A stretch of DNA of 64,000 nt from Chelatococcus reniformis. GTDB lineage: Bacteria > Pseudomonadota > Alphaproteobacteria > Rhizobiales > Beijerinckiaceae. The stretch is from contig NZ_BMGG01000006.1 in NCBI RefSeq assembly GCF_014640075.1, positions 352,175 to 416,174 on the forward strand, in the 5' to 3' direction. The translations under genes and the position numbers were made by a program. The notes under the pieces are model-generated. The model did not search any database, was not told where the DNA came from, and saw nothing but the letters and a program-made list of their open reading frames with translations. Positions 35,382 through 43,186 of the stretch are shown one piece after another. Each line of letters starts with the position of its first letter. Positions within the stretch are counted from its first letter, which is position 1.

Positions 35382-36173
35382 ATGGCCGCCGACCCCGTCC
35401 TGCTGACCGTCGATGACGGGCTTGCGCACATCCGTCTCAACCGGCCGGATGCCTCCAACGGCATGAACATCGCCCTGCTCAAGGCGCTGTACGATGCCAT
35501 CATGACCTGCCACGGCGATCCCGAGGTGCGCGCCGTGCTGCTCACCGGCGAAGGCCCCAACTTCTGCGCCGGCGGCGATGTCAAGGATTTCGCTTCCAAG
35601 GGCGAAGCGCTGCCCGACTACCTGCGCCAGACCTGCACGTATCTGCAGATTTCCGTCGGCGCGCTGCTGCACCTGCAGCCGCCGGTCGTCGTCGCCGTGC
35701 ACGGCTTCGCCGCCGGCGGGGGCGGCTTCGGCCTCGTCTGCGCCGCCGACCTCGTCATCGCCGGGCAGTCGGCCAAGTTTCTCGCCGGCGCCACCCGCGT
35801 CGGCATGGCGCCGGACGCGGGCGTGTCGGTGACCTTGCCGCGCCTCGTCGGCTTCCGGAAGGCGGCCGAGATCATCCTCACCAATCCCGTGCTCAGCGCC
35901 GAGGAGGCCAAGGCACTCGGCCTCGTCAACCGCATCGTGCCGGACGAGGAGGTCGTCGATGCCGGCCTGGCACTGGCGCGCGAGCTCGCCGCCGGCGCCC
36001 CCCGGGCCTTGGCCGCCGCCAAGCGCCTGCTGTGGAACGGCATCGGGCTCAGCGTCGACACCTGCCTGCCGGAGGAGGCACGCACCGTGGCCGAGCTGTC
36101 GGGCACCGCCGATGCCCGCGAGGGCCTCGCTGCGGTGATCGAGCGTCGCAAGCCCACCTTCGTTGGGCGCTGA
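35382..36173 (+). CDS. Enoyl-CoA hydratase/isomerase-family protein (crotonase fold)
   Basis: The protein has 263 residues. Crotonase features are HIRLNRPDASNGMNIALLKA, the oxyanion-hole segments FCAGGDVKDF and HGFAAGGGGFGLVCAADLVI, and a C-terminal trimerisation helix. The two glutamates that enoyl-CoA hydratase uses are not seen: the first position is Gly (GGGGFG), the second is Ala (FLAGATRVG). An Asp in GMAPDAGV corresponds by eye to the catalytic Asp of PaaG-type isomerases, so isomerisation or another crotonase reaction is more likely than hydration. The ATG at 35382 follows GGGAGAGAA. The SDR gene starts one base after its stop. Confidence 0.87.
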   Translation: MAADPVLLTVDDGLAHIRLNRPDASNGMNIALLKALYDAIMTCHGDPEVRAVLLTGEGPNFCAGGDVKDFASKGEALPDYLRQTCTYLQISVGALLHLQPPVVVAVHGFAAGGGGFGLVCAADLVIAGQSAKFLAGATRVGMAPDAGVSVTLPRLVGFRKAAEIILTNPVLSAEEAKALGLVNRIVPDEEVVDAGLALARELAAGAPRALAAAKRLLWNGIGLSVDTCLPEEARTVAELSGTADAREGLAAVIERRKPTFVGR

Positions 36174-36174
36174 C

Positions 36175-36909
36175 ATGACCAGCCTTGCGGGCCGCCGCGC
36201 CTTCGTCACCGGTGCCGCCAAAGGCATTGGCGCCGCTATCGCCCGCGCCTTCGCCGAGGCGGGCGCCGACGTGGTGATCGCCGATCTCGACGGCGACGCC
36301 GGCACGGCGCTCGCCCGCGCGCTCGGCGCCACCGCCGTGCGCCTCGACGTCACCGACGTCGCCGCGGTGACCCGGGCGATCACCGACGCGGCCCCGGTCG
36401 ACATCCTGGTGAACAATGCCGGCGTCGACCAGCACGCCTTCTTCACCAAGACCACCGAGGCCGATTGGCGCCGGCTCATCGACATCAACCTGATCGCGGT
36501 GCTGGCGACGACGCACGCGGTGCTGCCGGGCATGCAGGCCGCCGGCTTCGGCCGCATCGTCAACATCACCTCCGAGGCGGGCCGTATCGGCTCCAAGGGC
36601 GGCTCGGTCTACTCCGCCGCCAAGGGCGGCGTGATCGCCTTCACCAAATCGATCGCCCGCGAGAACGCGCGCTTCGGCATCACCGTCAACGCCGTCGCCC
36701 CCGGCCCGATCCGCACGCCGATGCTCGAGGACGCGGTGCGGCAGGGTGGCGACAAGATCCTGAAGGCAATGACCGACGCCACGCTCCTGGGACGCTTGGG
36801 CGAGACCGAAGAGGTCGCAGCCGCCGCGCTGTTCCTCGCCTCCCAGGAAGCGGCCTTCATCACCGGGGAGACGCTGAGCGTCTCGGGCGGCATGGGGCTG
36901 GGCGGCTAG
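36175..36909 (+). CDS. Short-chain dehydrogenase/reductase (SDR)
   Basis: A 244-residue classical SDR. Cofactor motif TGAAKGIGAAIARAF is followed by NNAGVDQHAFF. The catalytic Ser lies in VNITSEAGRIG and Tyr/Lys in VYSAAKGGVIAF. C-terminal PGPIRTPMLEDAV precedes the family ending GMGLGG. It would oxidise a hydroxyacyl-CoA or a cis-dihydrodiol. Directly between a crotonase and an acyl-CoA dehydrogenase, a 3-hydroxyacyl-CoA dehydrogenase role is the natural guess. The ATG at 36175 is chosen; a codon at 36163 is in frame but overlaps the crotonase gene. Confidence 0.88.
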   Translation: MTSLAGRRAFVTGAAKGIGAAIARAFAEAGADVVIADLDGDAGTALARALGATAVRLDVTDVAAVTRAITDAAPVDILVNNAGVDQHAFFTKTTEADWRRLIDINLIAVLATTHAVLPGMQAAGFGRIVNITSEAGRIGSKGGSVYSAAKGGVIAFTKSIARENARFGITVNAVAPGPIRTPMLEDAVRQGGDKILKAMTDATLLGRLGETEEVAAAALFLASQEAAFITGETLSVSGGMGLGG

Positions 36910-36965
36910 CTGCCGTATGACCGCGCGCCCGCAAGCTCGGAACGCGCCACGACTGGGAGGACACC

Positions 36966-38162
36966 ATGAACATGCAAGCGCGCGAGGCCCCGCCCGTCAG
37001 CCCTGCCGAGCCGTTCCGGCCGGCCGATCCGCCGTGCCTGACCGAAGAGCTGCGGCTGATGCGCGATCAGGTCCGCCGCTTTGTCGATCAGGAGGTGCTG
37101 CCCCACGCCGACGCTTGGGAGAAAGAGGGCAAGATCCCGCGTCCCGTCTTCCGCCGCATGGGGGAGCTCGGCTTTCTGGGCATGCGCCATTCGCCGGACT
37201 ACGGCGGCACGGACATGGGGCCGCTGGCGTCCATGGTCTTCGCCGAGGAACTGGCACGCTCGGGCTACGGCGGCTTCACCTCTTCGGTCCTCGTCCACAC
37301 GGACATGTCGGCCTGCCACATCACGCTGCGCGGCACGCCGGAGCAGAAGGCCAAGTACTTGCCCGCCATCATTCGCGGCGAGACGGTCTGCTCCATCGCC
37401 GTCACCGAGGCTGACGCCGGCTCCGACGTCGCTGGCCTGCGCACGCGCGCCGCGCGCGACGGCGACCACTGGGTGATCAACGGCTCCAAGATGTTCATCA
37501 CCAATGCCTTCTACGGCGACCTGCTGATCGTCGCCGCGCGCACCGATCCCGGCGCCAAGGGCAGCCGGGGGATCTCCCTGTTCATCGTCGAGCGCAACCT
37601 GCCGGGTATCACCGCCACCAAGCTCGACAAGCACGGCTGGCTCTGCTCCGACACCGCGGAGCTCGGCTTCGTCGACGTGCGCGTGCCGGCCGATGCGCTG
37701 CTCGGCGAGGAGAACCGCGGCTTCTACGGCATCATGGAGACGTTCCAGAACGAGCGCATCTGCATTGGCGGCATCTGCGCCGGCGAAAGCGCCAAGGCGA
37801 TCGAGTTCACGCTCGACTACGTCAAGACGCGCCAGGCCTTCGGCGGCCCGCTGTGGAACCAGCAGGGCGTGCGACTGAAGCTCGCCCTCCTCGCCTCCAA
37901 GGCCGCCGCCGCCCGCCAGCTCGCCTATCACGCGGCCGAGCTCGCCAGCCTCGGGCAGGACTGCATCCGCGAGGTGTCCATGGTGAAGGCGCTGGCGCCG
38001 GAGGTGCTGCAGGAGGTGGTGCACGGCTGCCTGCAGCTGCACGGCGGCACCGGCTACATGCGCGGCACGCCGATCGAGCGCATGGTGCGCGATGCCCGCA
38101 TCCTGACCATCGGTGGTGGCGCCACCGAAGTCATGCTCGAAGAGGTGGCCAAGCGGATGTAG
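36966..38162 (+). CDS. Acyl-CoA dehydrogenase
   Basis: A 398-residue flavoenzyme. The FAD/substrate segments SIAVTEADAGSDVAGLRTRA and NGSKMFITNA are clear. The C-terminal helix reads LHGGTGYMRGTPIERMVRDA. The position of the medium-chain type catalytic Glu (IYEGT) is IGGGAT here, with Gly, while FQNERICIGG keeps the Glu used by long-chain and isovaleryl-type enzymes. It probably dehydrogenates a CoA ester made in this cluster. The ATG at 36966 comes after GGGAGGACACC. Convergent with ferredoxin, and a short hairpin region separates the two genes. Confidence 0.9.
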   Translation: MNMQAREAPPVSPAEPFRPADPPCLTEELRLMRDQVRRFVDQEVLPHADAWEKEGKIPRPVFRRMGELGFLGMRHSPDYGGTDMGPLASMVFAEELARSGYGGFTSSVLVHTDMSACHITLRGTPEQKAKYLPAIIRGETVCSIAVTEADAGSDVAGLRTRAARDGDHWVINGSKMFITNAFYGDLLIVAARTDPGAKGSRGISLFIVERNLPGITATKLDKHGWLCSDTAELGFVDVRVPADALLGEENRGFYGIMETFQNERICIGGICAGESAKAIEFTLDYVKTRQAFGGPLWNQQGVRLKLALLASKAAAARQLAYHAAELASLGQDCIREVSMVKALAPEVLQEVVHGCLQLHGGTGYMRGTPIERMVRDARILTIGGGATEVMLEEVAKRM

Positions 38163-38168
38163 CTGCCA

Positions 38169-38213
38169 AAGCGCTTCGCGAGCGGGGAATCACCCCCGAG
38201 AGAAGAAGCGCTT
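38169..38213. terminator. Hairpin between convergent genes, possible bidirectional terminator
   Basis: Arms AAGCGCTTC (38169-38177) and GAAGCGCTT (38205-38213) lie in the 90-base gap between the acyl-CoA dehydrogenase and the convergent ferredoxin gene. The loop is 27 bases and no T-tract follows. Position fits a bidirectional transcription end. Confidence 0.4.
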
Positions 38214-38252
38214 CAGATTCAAGAAAAGGGATCTGGAGCAATTCTCCACGCG

Positions 38253-38561
38253 TCACGGCACGCTGAGCGCCAGTCCGTCGAGCTCGTCGCTCACCTGGAT
38301 CTGGCACGACAAGCGCGAGAAGGGCCCCACGTTGTCGGCGAACTCCAGGAGCGCCGCCTCGTGCTCCTCGGGCGCCCCCACCCGCTCCAGCCACTGCGCA
38401 TCCACGTGGACGTGACAGGTGGCGCAGGAGCAGGCGCCGCCGCAATCGGCGGTGATGCCCGGGACACCGGCGCCTACGGCCGCTTCCATCACCGACGCAC
38501 CGGCGTCAGCCTCGACCTCGTGCCGGCCCCCGTCGGCGGTTGCAAAGACGATCCTGGTCAT
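38253..38561 (-). CDS. [2Fe-2S] ferredoxin, adrenodoxin/putidaredoxin type
   Basis: The protein has 102 residues. Cluster ligands are C40, C46 and C49 (DCGGACSCATCH) plus C86 (LSCQIQV). This is the adrenodoxin-type spacing; an extra C44 lies inside the loop. It passes electrons from the reductase upstream to a terminal oxygenase, most likely the Rieske oxygenase at 33447. The ATG at 38561 overlaps the reductase stop (ATGA), so the two are translationally coupled; a TTG two codons earlier is less likely. No competing oxygenase, such as a P450, occurs in the window. Confidence 0.92.
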   Translation of the reverse strand: MTRIVFATADGGRHEVEADAGASVMEAAVGAGVPGITADCGGACSCATCHVHVDAQWLERVGAPEEHEAALLEFADNVGPFSRLSCQIQVSDELDGLALSVP

Positions 38562-39814
38562 GCGCAAACCGCCGCGCTCGAAGCTACGACCTCCTTCATC
38601 GGCACGCCGGTGTCGACGAGTTGCGCAACGTCGACCGGCTTCTGCGAGGCGATGAGCAGCTTGCCCGCCATGAACTCCTGCGGCGCGTTGACGGCTTCAA
38701 CGGCGACGACGGCGCCCGATCGCAGATGAAAAGCGGCGAACCGCCCGGATCCCGCGTTGCCACGGATCAGCACCTGATCGGCGGCGATGGGCAGGCCGGC
38801 GATCTGCAGCTTGAACTCATACTGGTCAGACCAGAACCACGGCACCTCCGGTGCCGGTGCCGGTCGCCCGGTGATGGCGGCAGCCGCCTGCTTGCCTTGT
38901 TCCAGCGCGTTCGGCACGCTCTCCAGCCGCCAGGTGCACCCGTAGAGCGGCAGCGGCCGCCGGGTCATGTCGCCGATGGCGAAGATCGCGGGATCGGACG
39001 TACGCGCCTCCAGATCCACCACCACCCCGCTGTCGCAGGCGAGCCCCGCCGCTTGCGCAAGCTCGTCGTTGGGCTGGGCACCGACGCCGACGAGCACGGC
39101 GTCGCAGGCGATCACGTTGCCGTCCGACAAGGCTACGCCGCAGACCTGCCCAGCCGTGCCGGTGAGCGCCTCCACCCCGGCGCCGAGCACGAAGCGCACG
39201 CCACGCGCCGTGTGCGTGTCGGCGTAGAACGCCGACAGTTCCGGGCAGGCGACGCGGGCGAGCAGGCGGCTCTCCCGCTCGATGACGGTGGCCTCCGCCC
39301 CCAGGTGGCGCGCCGACGCGGCCACCTCCAGGCCGATATAGCCGCCGCCGATGATCGCCAGCCGCAGGCCGGGCCGCAGCACGGCCTTGAGGCGGTCCGC
39401 ATCGGCGATGGAGCGCAGGGCGAGAACACCGTCGAGCCCCGCGCCGGGCACCGGGAGCGTGCGCGGGCGGGCCCCGCAGGCGAGGATCAGGCTATCGTAG
39501 GGGTAGACCGAGCCGTCGGACAGCTGCACCGCCCTGCCCTCCCGGTCGAGCGCCGTGGCCGTCGCGCCCAGCCGCAGCTCGATGCCGGCGCCGGCATAGT
39601 AGTCGGCCGGCCTGAGCAGCAAGGTCTCGCTGCCGGCCTCGCCCTTGAGCCAGGCCTTCGACAGCGGCGGCCGCTGATAGGGCGGATAGGCCTCCTCGCC
39701 GACGAGCGTGATCGGCCCGGCGAACCCGAACTGGCGCAGCTGCGCGGCGACGGCGCCGCCCGCATGCCCGGCGCCGACGATCACGACACGACGATCAGTG
39801 CTGCTGCCGCTCAA
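38558..39814 (-). CDS. FAD-dependent ferredoxin reductase (putidaredoxin-reductase type)
   Basis: A 418-residue NAD(P)H-ferredoxin reductase. Its FAD motif GAGHAG is at about 14-19, then YQRPPLSKAWLKGE, the NAD(P)H motif IIGGGYIGLEVAAS, and AIFAIGDMTRRPLPLYG with the second FAD contact. It belongs to the family with BphA4 and putidaredoxin reductase. With the ferredoxin it completes a three-component Rieske system. The start is uncertain: a TTG at 39814 follows GGGGAC and fits the family N-terminus, whereas no ATG is in frame nearby. Confidence 0.9.
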   Translation of the reverse strand: MSGSSTDRRVVIVGAGHAGGAVAAQLRQFGFAGPITLVGEEAYPPYQRPPLSKAWLKGEAGSETLLLRPADYYAGAGIELRLGATATALDREGRAVQLSDGSVYPYDSLILACGARPRTLPVPGAGLDGVLALRSIADADRLKAVLRPGLRLAIIGGGYIGLEVAASARHLGAEATVIERESRLLARVACPELSAFYADTHTARGVRFVLGAGVEALTGTAGQVCGVALSDGNVIACDAVLVGVGAQPNDELAQAAGLACDSGVVVDLEARTSDPAIFAIGDMTRRPLPLYGCTWRLESVPNALEQGKQAAAAITGRPAPAPEVPWFWSDQYEFKLQIAGLPIAADQVLIRGNAGSGRFAAFHLRSGAVVAVEAVNAPQEFMAGKLLIASQKPVDVAQLVDTGVPMKEVVASSAAVCA

Positions 39815-39838
39815 GGCGCGTCCCCATGCGTCAATTAA

Positions 39839-39853
39839 TAAACCGGACGTTTA
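39839..39853. promoter_or_regulatory. Inverted repeat TAAAC-N5-GTTTA upstream of the ferredoxin reductase
   Basis: A perfect five-base inverted repeat around CGGAC in an AT-rich stretch, 25 bases upstream of the reductase start. It may be a repressor site or part of the promoter. It differs from sites A and B, though it shares the CGGA core. Confidence 0.4.
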
Positions 39854-39976
39854 ATATATAATTGAGCGAGACGCAAACACCCGCAGGTCCTGCGCCGCGG
39901 ACGACCACGGCCGACGGCGTCCTGCGGTCCCCGGCGCCGGCTCTCCCGGCCGGCGCCGCGTGGAACGCGCCGAGCC

Positions 39977-40747
39977 TCAGGTCGACGGATCCTGCTCCGG
40001 CACCCGGGCCGACGGCATCGGCAACGCGGCTGTCGCCGGTGGCGCGCCGAGCGCCGGATTGGCCGAGCGTGCCTTGAGGCGGGCCAGGACCGACGCCCCC
40101 GAGCCCGGCCCCTGCAGCAACCCCGCATCGGCCAGCCGCCGGTCGAGGTCGCCGCCGGTCTGGATCTCCTCCAGCTGGTTGGCCGCGTCGAACTGGGCGG
40201 CGCGGGCCGCCTGCTTCTCCTTCAGGCGCTGCAGCGAGGCGGCCGCGTTGTTGAGGGTCGACACGGCGCCGGCGCCGTGGCTGACGATGGCCTCCTGCGC
40301 CTTCTGCACCGATTCCGTTACCTTGACGGTATCGATCTCGCGCTTCATCGCCTGGATCTTCTGGCGAATGCGGACCACCGCCTCGCGCAGCTCCGCTTCC
40401 TTCCTGGACAGCGCCTCGAGCACGCCGCCCTCGCGTTCGATTTCGCCCTCCAGCAGAGCAATCCGGTCGGCGAGCTCCTGGGCGAGCTGGTCGTGCCCCT
40501 GCTCCACCGCCCGCTCGAGCACGGCCATGTCGCGCCCGTGCTTTTGCTGGAGGTCGCCGACCTTGTCGCGCGCCAGCTTGGCCTTGCCCATGAGGCCGGC
40601 AAGATCGGTCTGCGCCTTCAGCAGCGCCGTCTCGGCGTCGCGGAGCTGCTGATCGAGAATGCGCATGGTCTGTGAATCGGCGATGGTCTCGGCCGTCTCG
40701 TTGACGCTGCCGCGCACTGCCGTGAACAATCGTCCCCAAACGCTCAT
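39977..40747 (-). CDS. PspA/IM30-family protein (YjfJ-like)
   Basis: A 256-residue protein that is one long coiled coil, as in phage-shock protein A. It begins with an amphipathic helix (MSVWGRLFTAVRGSVNETAE) followed by ILDQQLRDAETALLKAQTDL and further heptads. PspA-type proteins polymerise on membranes and preserve them under stress. The disordered C-terminal tail rich in Ala/Pro is unusual. In E. coli the corresponding yjfJ lies in the yjfIJKLMC operon. Here the partner DUF2170 gene is upstream by 7 bases and the other four families run divergently. Confidence 0.88.
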   Translation of the reverse strand: MSVWGRLFTAVRGSVNETAETIADSQTMRILDQQLRDAETALLKAQTDLAGLMGKAKLARDKVGDLQQKHGRDMAVLERAVEQGHDQLAQELADRIALLEGEIEREGGVLEALSRKEAELREAVVRIRQKIQAMKREIDTVKVTESVQKAQEAIVSHGAGAVSTLNNAAASLQRLKEKQAARAAQFDAANQLEEIQTGGDLDRRLADAGLLQGPGSGASVLARLKARSANPALGAPPATAALPMPSARVPEQDPST

Positions 40748-40754
40748 ATCGTCC

Positions 40755-41198
40755 TCACCCCGTCTGTCCGGCCTTCCAGGCCTCGATCATCTCGGCCGCA
40801 TCGATGGCGTTGCGGCCGAGTGCTTCGAGCTCCTCGATGATCTCCTCGAGCTCGGAGCCGGCGCTGAGCTGGCCGAAGATCTCATAATACTCGCGCCCGT
40901 CGATGTCGGTGATGCCGAAGGTCGACAGCGGCAGCAGCTTGTTGGCGCGCAGCAGCCGGTGCTCGAAGACCGCCCCGTCGACGATTTCGTCGACCGGCAC
41001 GAGCGCCACGCTCGCCTGTACCTCCAGCCCGGCGACGCCGACGACCACTGCGAGATCGCCGTGCTCGTGCAGGATGACCTCGATCACCCCGGCGCCACCG
41101 GGCGCGGCGGCGACGCTCATCTGCCCGTTCTGGACCTGCTCGCAGGTCGCCAGGGCACTCGCCAGCCCCGCGGTGTCCCAATATTGCCCTTTGTCCAT
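40755..41198 (-). CDS. DUF2170-family protein (YjfI-like)
   Basis: A 147-residue acidic cytoplasmic protein that resembles YjfI (DUF2170). Features include VIEVILHEHGDLAVVVGVAG, VALVPVDEIVDGAVFEHRLL and the C-terminal FGQLSAGSELEEIIEELEAL. No catalytic motif is seen and the function is unknown. It opens the minus-strand pair with the PspA-like protein and is divergent from the DUF2491 gene across 271 bases. The start is the ATG at 41198; the open frame extends far upstream without a better ribosome site. Confidence 0.8.
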   Translation of the reverse strand: MDKGQYWDTAGLASALATCEQVQNGQMSVAAAPGGAGVIEVILHEHGDLAVVVGVAGLEVQASVALVPVDEIVDGAVFEHRLLRANKLLPLSTFGITDIDGREYYEIFGQLSAGSELEEIIEELEALGRNAIDAAEMIEAWKAGQTG

Positions 41199-41469
41199 TG
41201 CCCCCACCTTGTCTACCCTCGGCCCATGGTCTTCAGAGCGAACAGGGCCCCGATCCGGATGTGGCGCCCCATGGTCCCTTCCGCCACCCGAGCATCGGGC
41301 GCGCCAGGCGACGCGGCCGACAGCCGACGTCATTCGTTGTCCCCTTTGTGCCTCAACTCGGCATCCTCTGTCACCGGCGTGTGCCGGCGCGCTGGCACAG
41401 GTTCGCTCGGCGCGATCCACGACGCCGGTCGCCGATGACGAGGCGCGCAGCCCTCCAAGGACGTACAGC

Positions 41470-42126
41470 ATGGTGTTCAAACGCCTGAGCGGCCTGTTCG
41501 GCGAGAGGCCCGGCGCCACGCCGGCGAGGCGCGGCCCGTTCGGCCTTGGATTGGGGCGCGCCGTGTCCTTCGATCTGCTGCGGCTCAAGCTGGAGCTCGA
41601 CAAGCTAGCCATGCAGCCGCCGGCCGAGACGCTGGTGATCTCGGGCCATGGCATCGCCCAGCTCGACGCCTCCGCGCTGATCCATCGCTACTACAACGAC
41701 GACAACACCATCCTTCAGGTGCTGTGCAGCGACGGCATCGGCGACGAGAACATCCGCGAGATCACGCTGTTCCATCCGTGGGACGAGGTCGTTCCGTCCT
41801 CGCCGGCGGAATGGGCGGCATGGGATGGCACCAACGGCCGGATCGGCGCGCCCGCCTTCGAGGCGGACGGCTTCCATTTCGAGCGCGTCTGGGGCGAGCC
41901 CGCGACCGCCTGGGTGCCGCCGGCCGAGTTCACCGAGGAGGTGGCGGCCGGCGACGGCGAGCCGCGGCTGATCCACCAGAAGATCATGCCCTACCGGCGC
42001 CAGGTCGGCACCCTGGTCGAGAACCTCCTGATCACCGTGGAGCGTGACCTCGCCTCGCGCGATCGTGGCAGCATCAGCTTCATGATCGGCTATGGTCTTG
42101 CCAGGGCCGACGTCACACCGGTCTGA
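41470..42126 (+). CDS. DUF2491-family protein (YjfK-like)
   Basis: A 218-residue cytoplasmic protein, very close in length to E. coli YjfK. It starts MVFKRLSGLFGERPG; the middle has IHRYYNDDNTILQVLCSDG, EITLFHPWDEVVPSS and FHFERVWGEPA, then YRRQVGTLVENLLITVERD. I recognise it by context and by these segments as DUF2491, with function unknown. It heads the plus-strand block of the yjf-type locus. The ATG at 41470 is clear; the longer frame upstream runs through the divergent promoter. Confidence 0.8.
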   Translation: MVFKRLSGLFGERPGATPARRGPFGLGLGRAVSFDLLRLKLELDKLAMQPPAETLVISGHGIAQLDASALIHRYYNDDNTILQVLCSDGIGDENIREITLFHPWDEVVPSSPAEWAAWDGTNGRIGAPAFEADGFHFERVWGEPATAWVPPAEFTEEVAAGDGEPRLIHQKIMPYRRQVGTLVENLLITVERDLASRDRGSISFMIGYGLARADVTPV

Positions 42127-42142
42127 GTACGAGGGAGCACCG

Positions 42143-42547
42143 ATGCTGGCGGGGTATCTCAGCGGCCTTCCGGCCTTTCTCATCTATTTCGTCGCGGCGA
42201 GCGCCCTCGTGGTCATCTTCGCCGCCGCCTACGTGCAGGTCACGGCCCACCACGAGCTCGCTCTAATCCGCCAGGGCAACCTCGCCGCGGTGCTCGCCTT
42301 CCTCGGCGCGCTCGTGGGCTTCGTGCTGCCGCTCACCACGGCCATGCGCTTCAGCGTCAACATGGTGGATTTCGTCGTCTGGGGGGTCATCGCCGCCATC
42401 GTGCAGATCGCCGCCTATTTCGTCGCGCGGCTGCTGATGCCCGGCGTCGTCGACCGCATCACCGCCGCCGACATCGTCGGCGGCGCCTGGCTCGGCGGCA
42501 TGGCCGTGGTCTTCGGCATGGTCAACGCCGCCAGCATGACGCCCTGA
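42143..42547 (+). CDS. DUF350-family membrane protein (YjfL-like)
   Basis: A 134-residue integral membrane protein with four predicted helices: LSGLPAFLIYFVAASALVVI, LAAVLAFLGALVGFVLPLTT, WGVIAAIVQIAAYFVARLLM and GGAWLGGMAVVFGMVNAASM. DUF350/YjfL proteins have this topology. It would anchor the neighbouring soluble YjfK/YjfC-like proteins and the PspA-like protein to the inner membrane, a guess from conserved gene order. The ATG at 42143 follows GGGAGCACC. Confidence 0.85.
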   Translation: MLAGYLSGLPAFLIYFVAASALVVIFAAAYVQVTAHHELALIRQGNLAAVLAFLGALVGFVLPLTTAMRFSVNMVDFVVWGVIAAIVQIAAYFVARLLMPGVVDRITAADIVGGAWLGGMAVVFGMVNAASMTP

Positions 42548-42595
42548 AGCGGCCGGCCGAGAGCCGCACCGAGCGAGGAGGATAAACGAGGCCCG

Positions 42596-43186
42596 ATGAA
42601 GCGTTCATCATCCGTCCGCCTGAGCCTGATGGGAGCGGCCGCGGTCACCAGCCTCGCCGCCTGCGACTCCTCGCCGACGGCCAGCAGTGTCGCTTTCACC
42701 TCGATCGCCGAGTGTGTTGCCGCGAATTACAGCGAGAGCCAGTGCCGCAGCGCCTATGACGCCGCCCTCACGGCACACGCGGACAAGGCGCCGCGGTTCA
42801 AGACCCGCGACGAGTGCCTGCGCGGCGTCGATGTGGACAATTGCACCGAGACCGCCGTGCGCAACCCGGACGGCACGTTCAGCCAGGTCTTCCTACCGCT
42901 GATGGCCGGCTACATGCTCGGCAACGCTCTGGCGCCCCGCCAGCAGCCAAGCGGCCCGTCGTCGGGTGGGGGCTATGCGGGCGGCGGCCGCTGGGGCGGC
43001 TATACCAGCAGCACGCCCCTGTACCGCTCCCGCGATTACCCGGCGAACTACCGCGATTCCGGCAATCTGACGAACAGCCGCCCGCCAGGAGCCACAGTTT
43101 CGCGACCGCCGAACGTCAACACGACCACGATCGCCCGCTCCGGCTTCGGCTCGACCAGCCGCTACTTCGGCGGAGGCTCGAGCTGA
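42596..43186 (+). CDS. DUF1190-family lipoprotein (YjfM-like)
   Basis: A 196-residue predicted lipoprotein with lipobox SLAAC (lipidated C23). The middle has FTSIAECVAANYSESQCRSA and FKTRDECLRGVDVDNCTET, with conserved cysteines. A low-complexity Gly/Ser/Pro C-terminus (GGGYAGGGRWGGYTSS) follows. E. coli YjfM (DUF1190) has the same layout. The short hydrophobic segment LPLMAGYMLGNALAP is also conserved in that family. The gene overlaps the ligase-like gene by one base. It is a possible surface or periplasmic client of the locus. Confidence 0.83.
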   Translation: MKRSSSVRLSLMGAAAVTSLAACDSSPTASSVAFTSIAECVAANYSESQCRSAYDAALTAHADKAPRFKTRDECLRGVDVDNCTETAVRNPDGTFSQVFLPLMAGYMLGNALAPRQQPSGPSSGGGYAGGGRWGGYTSSTPLYRSRDYPANYRDSGNLTNSRPPGATVSRPPNVNTTTIARSGFGSTSRYFGGGSS

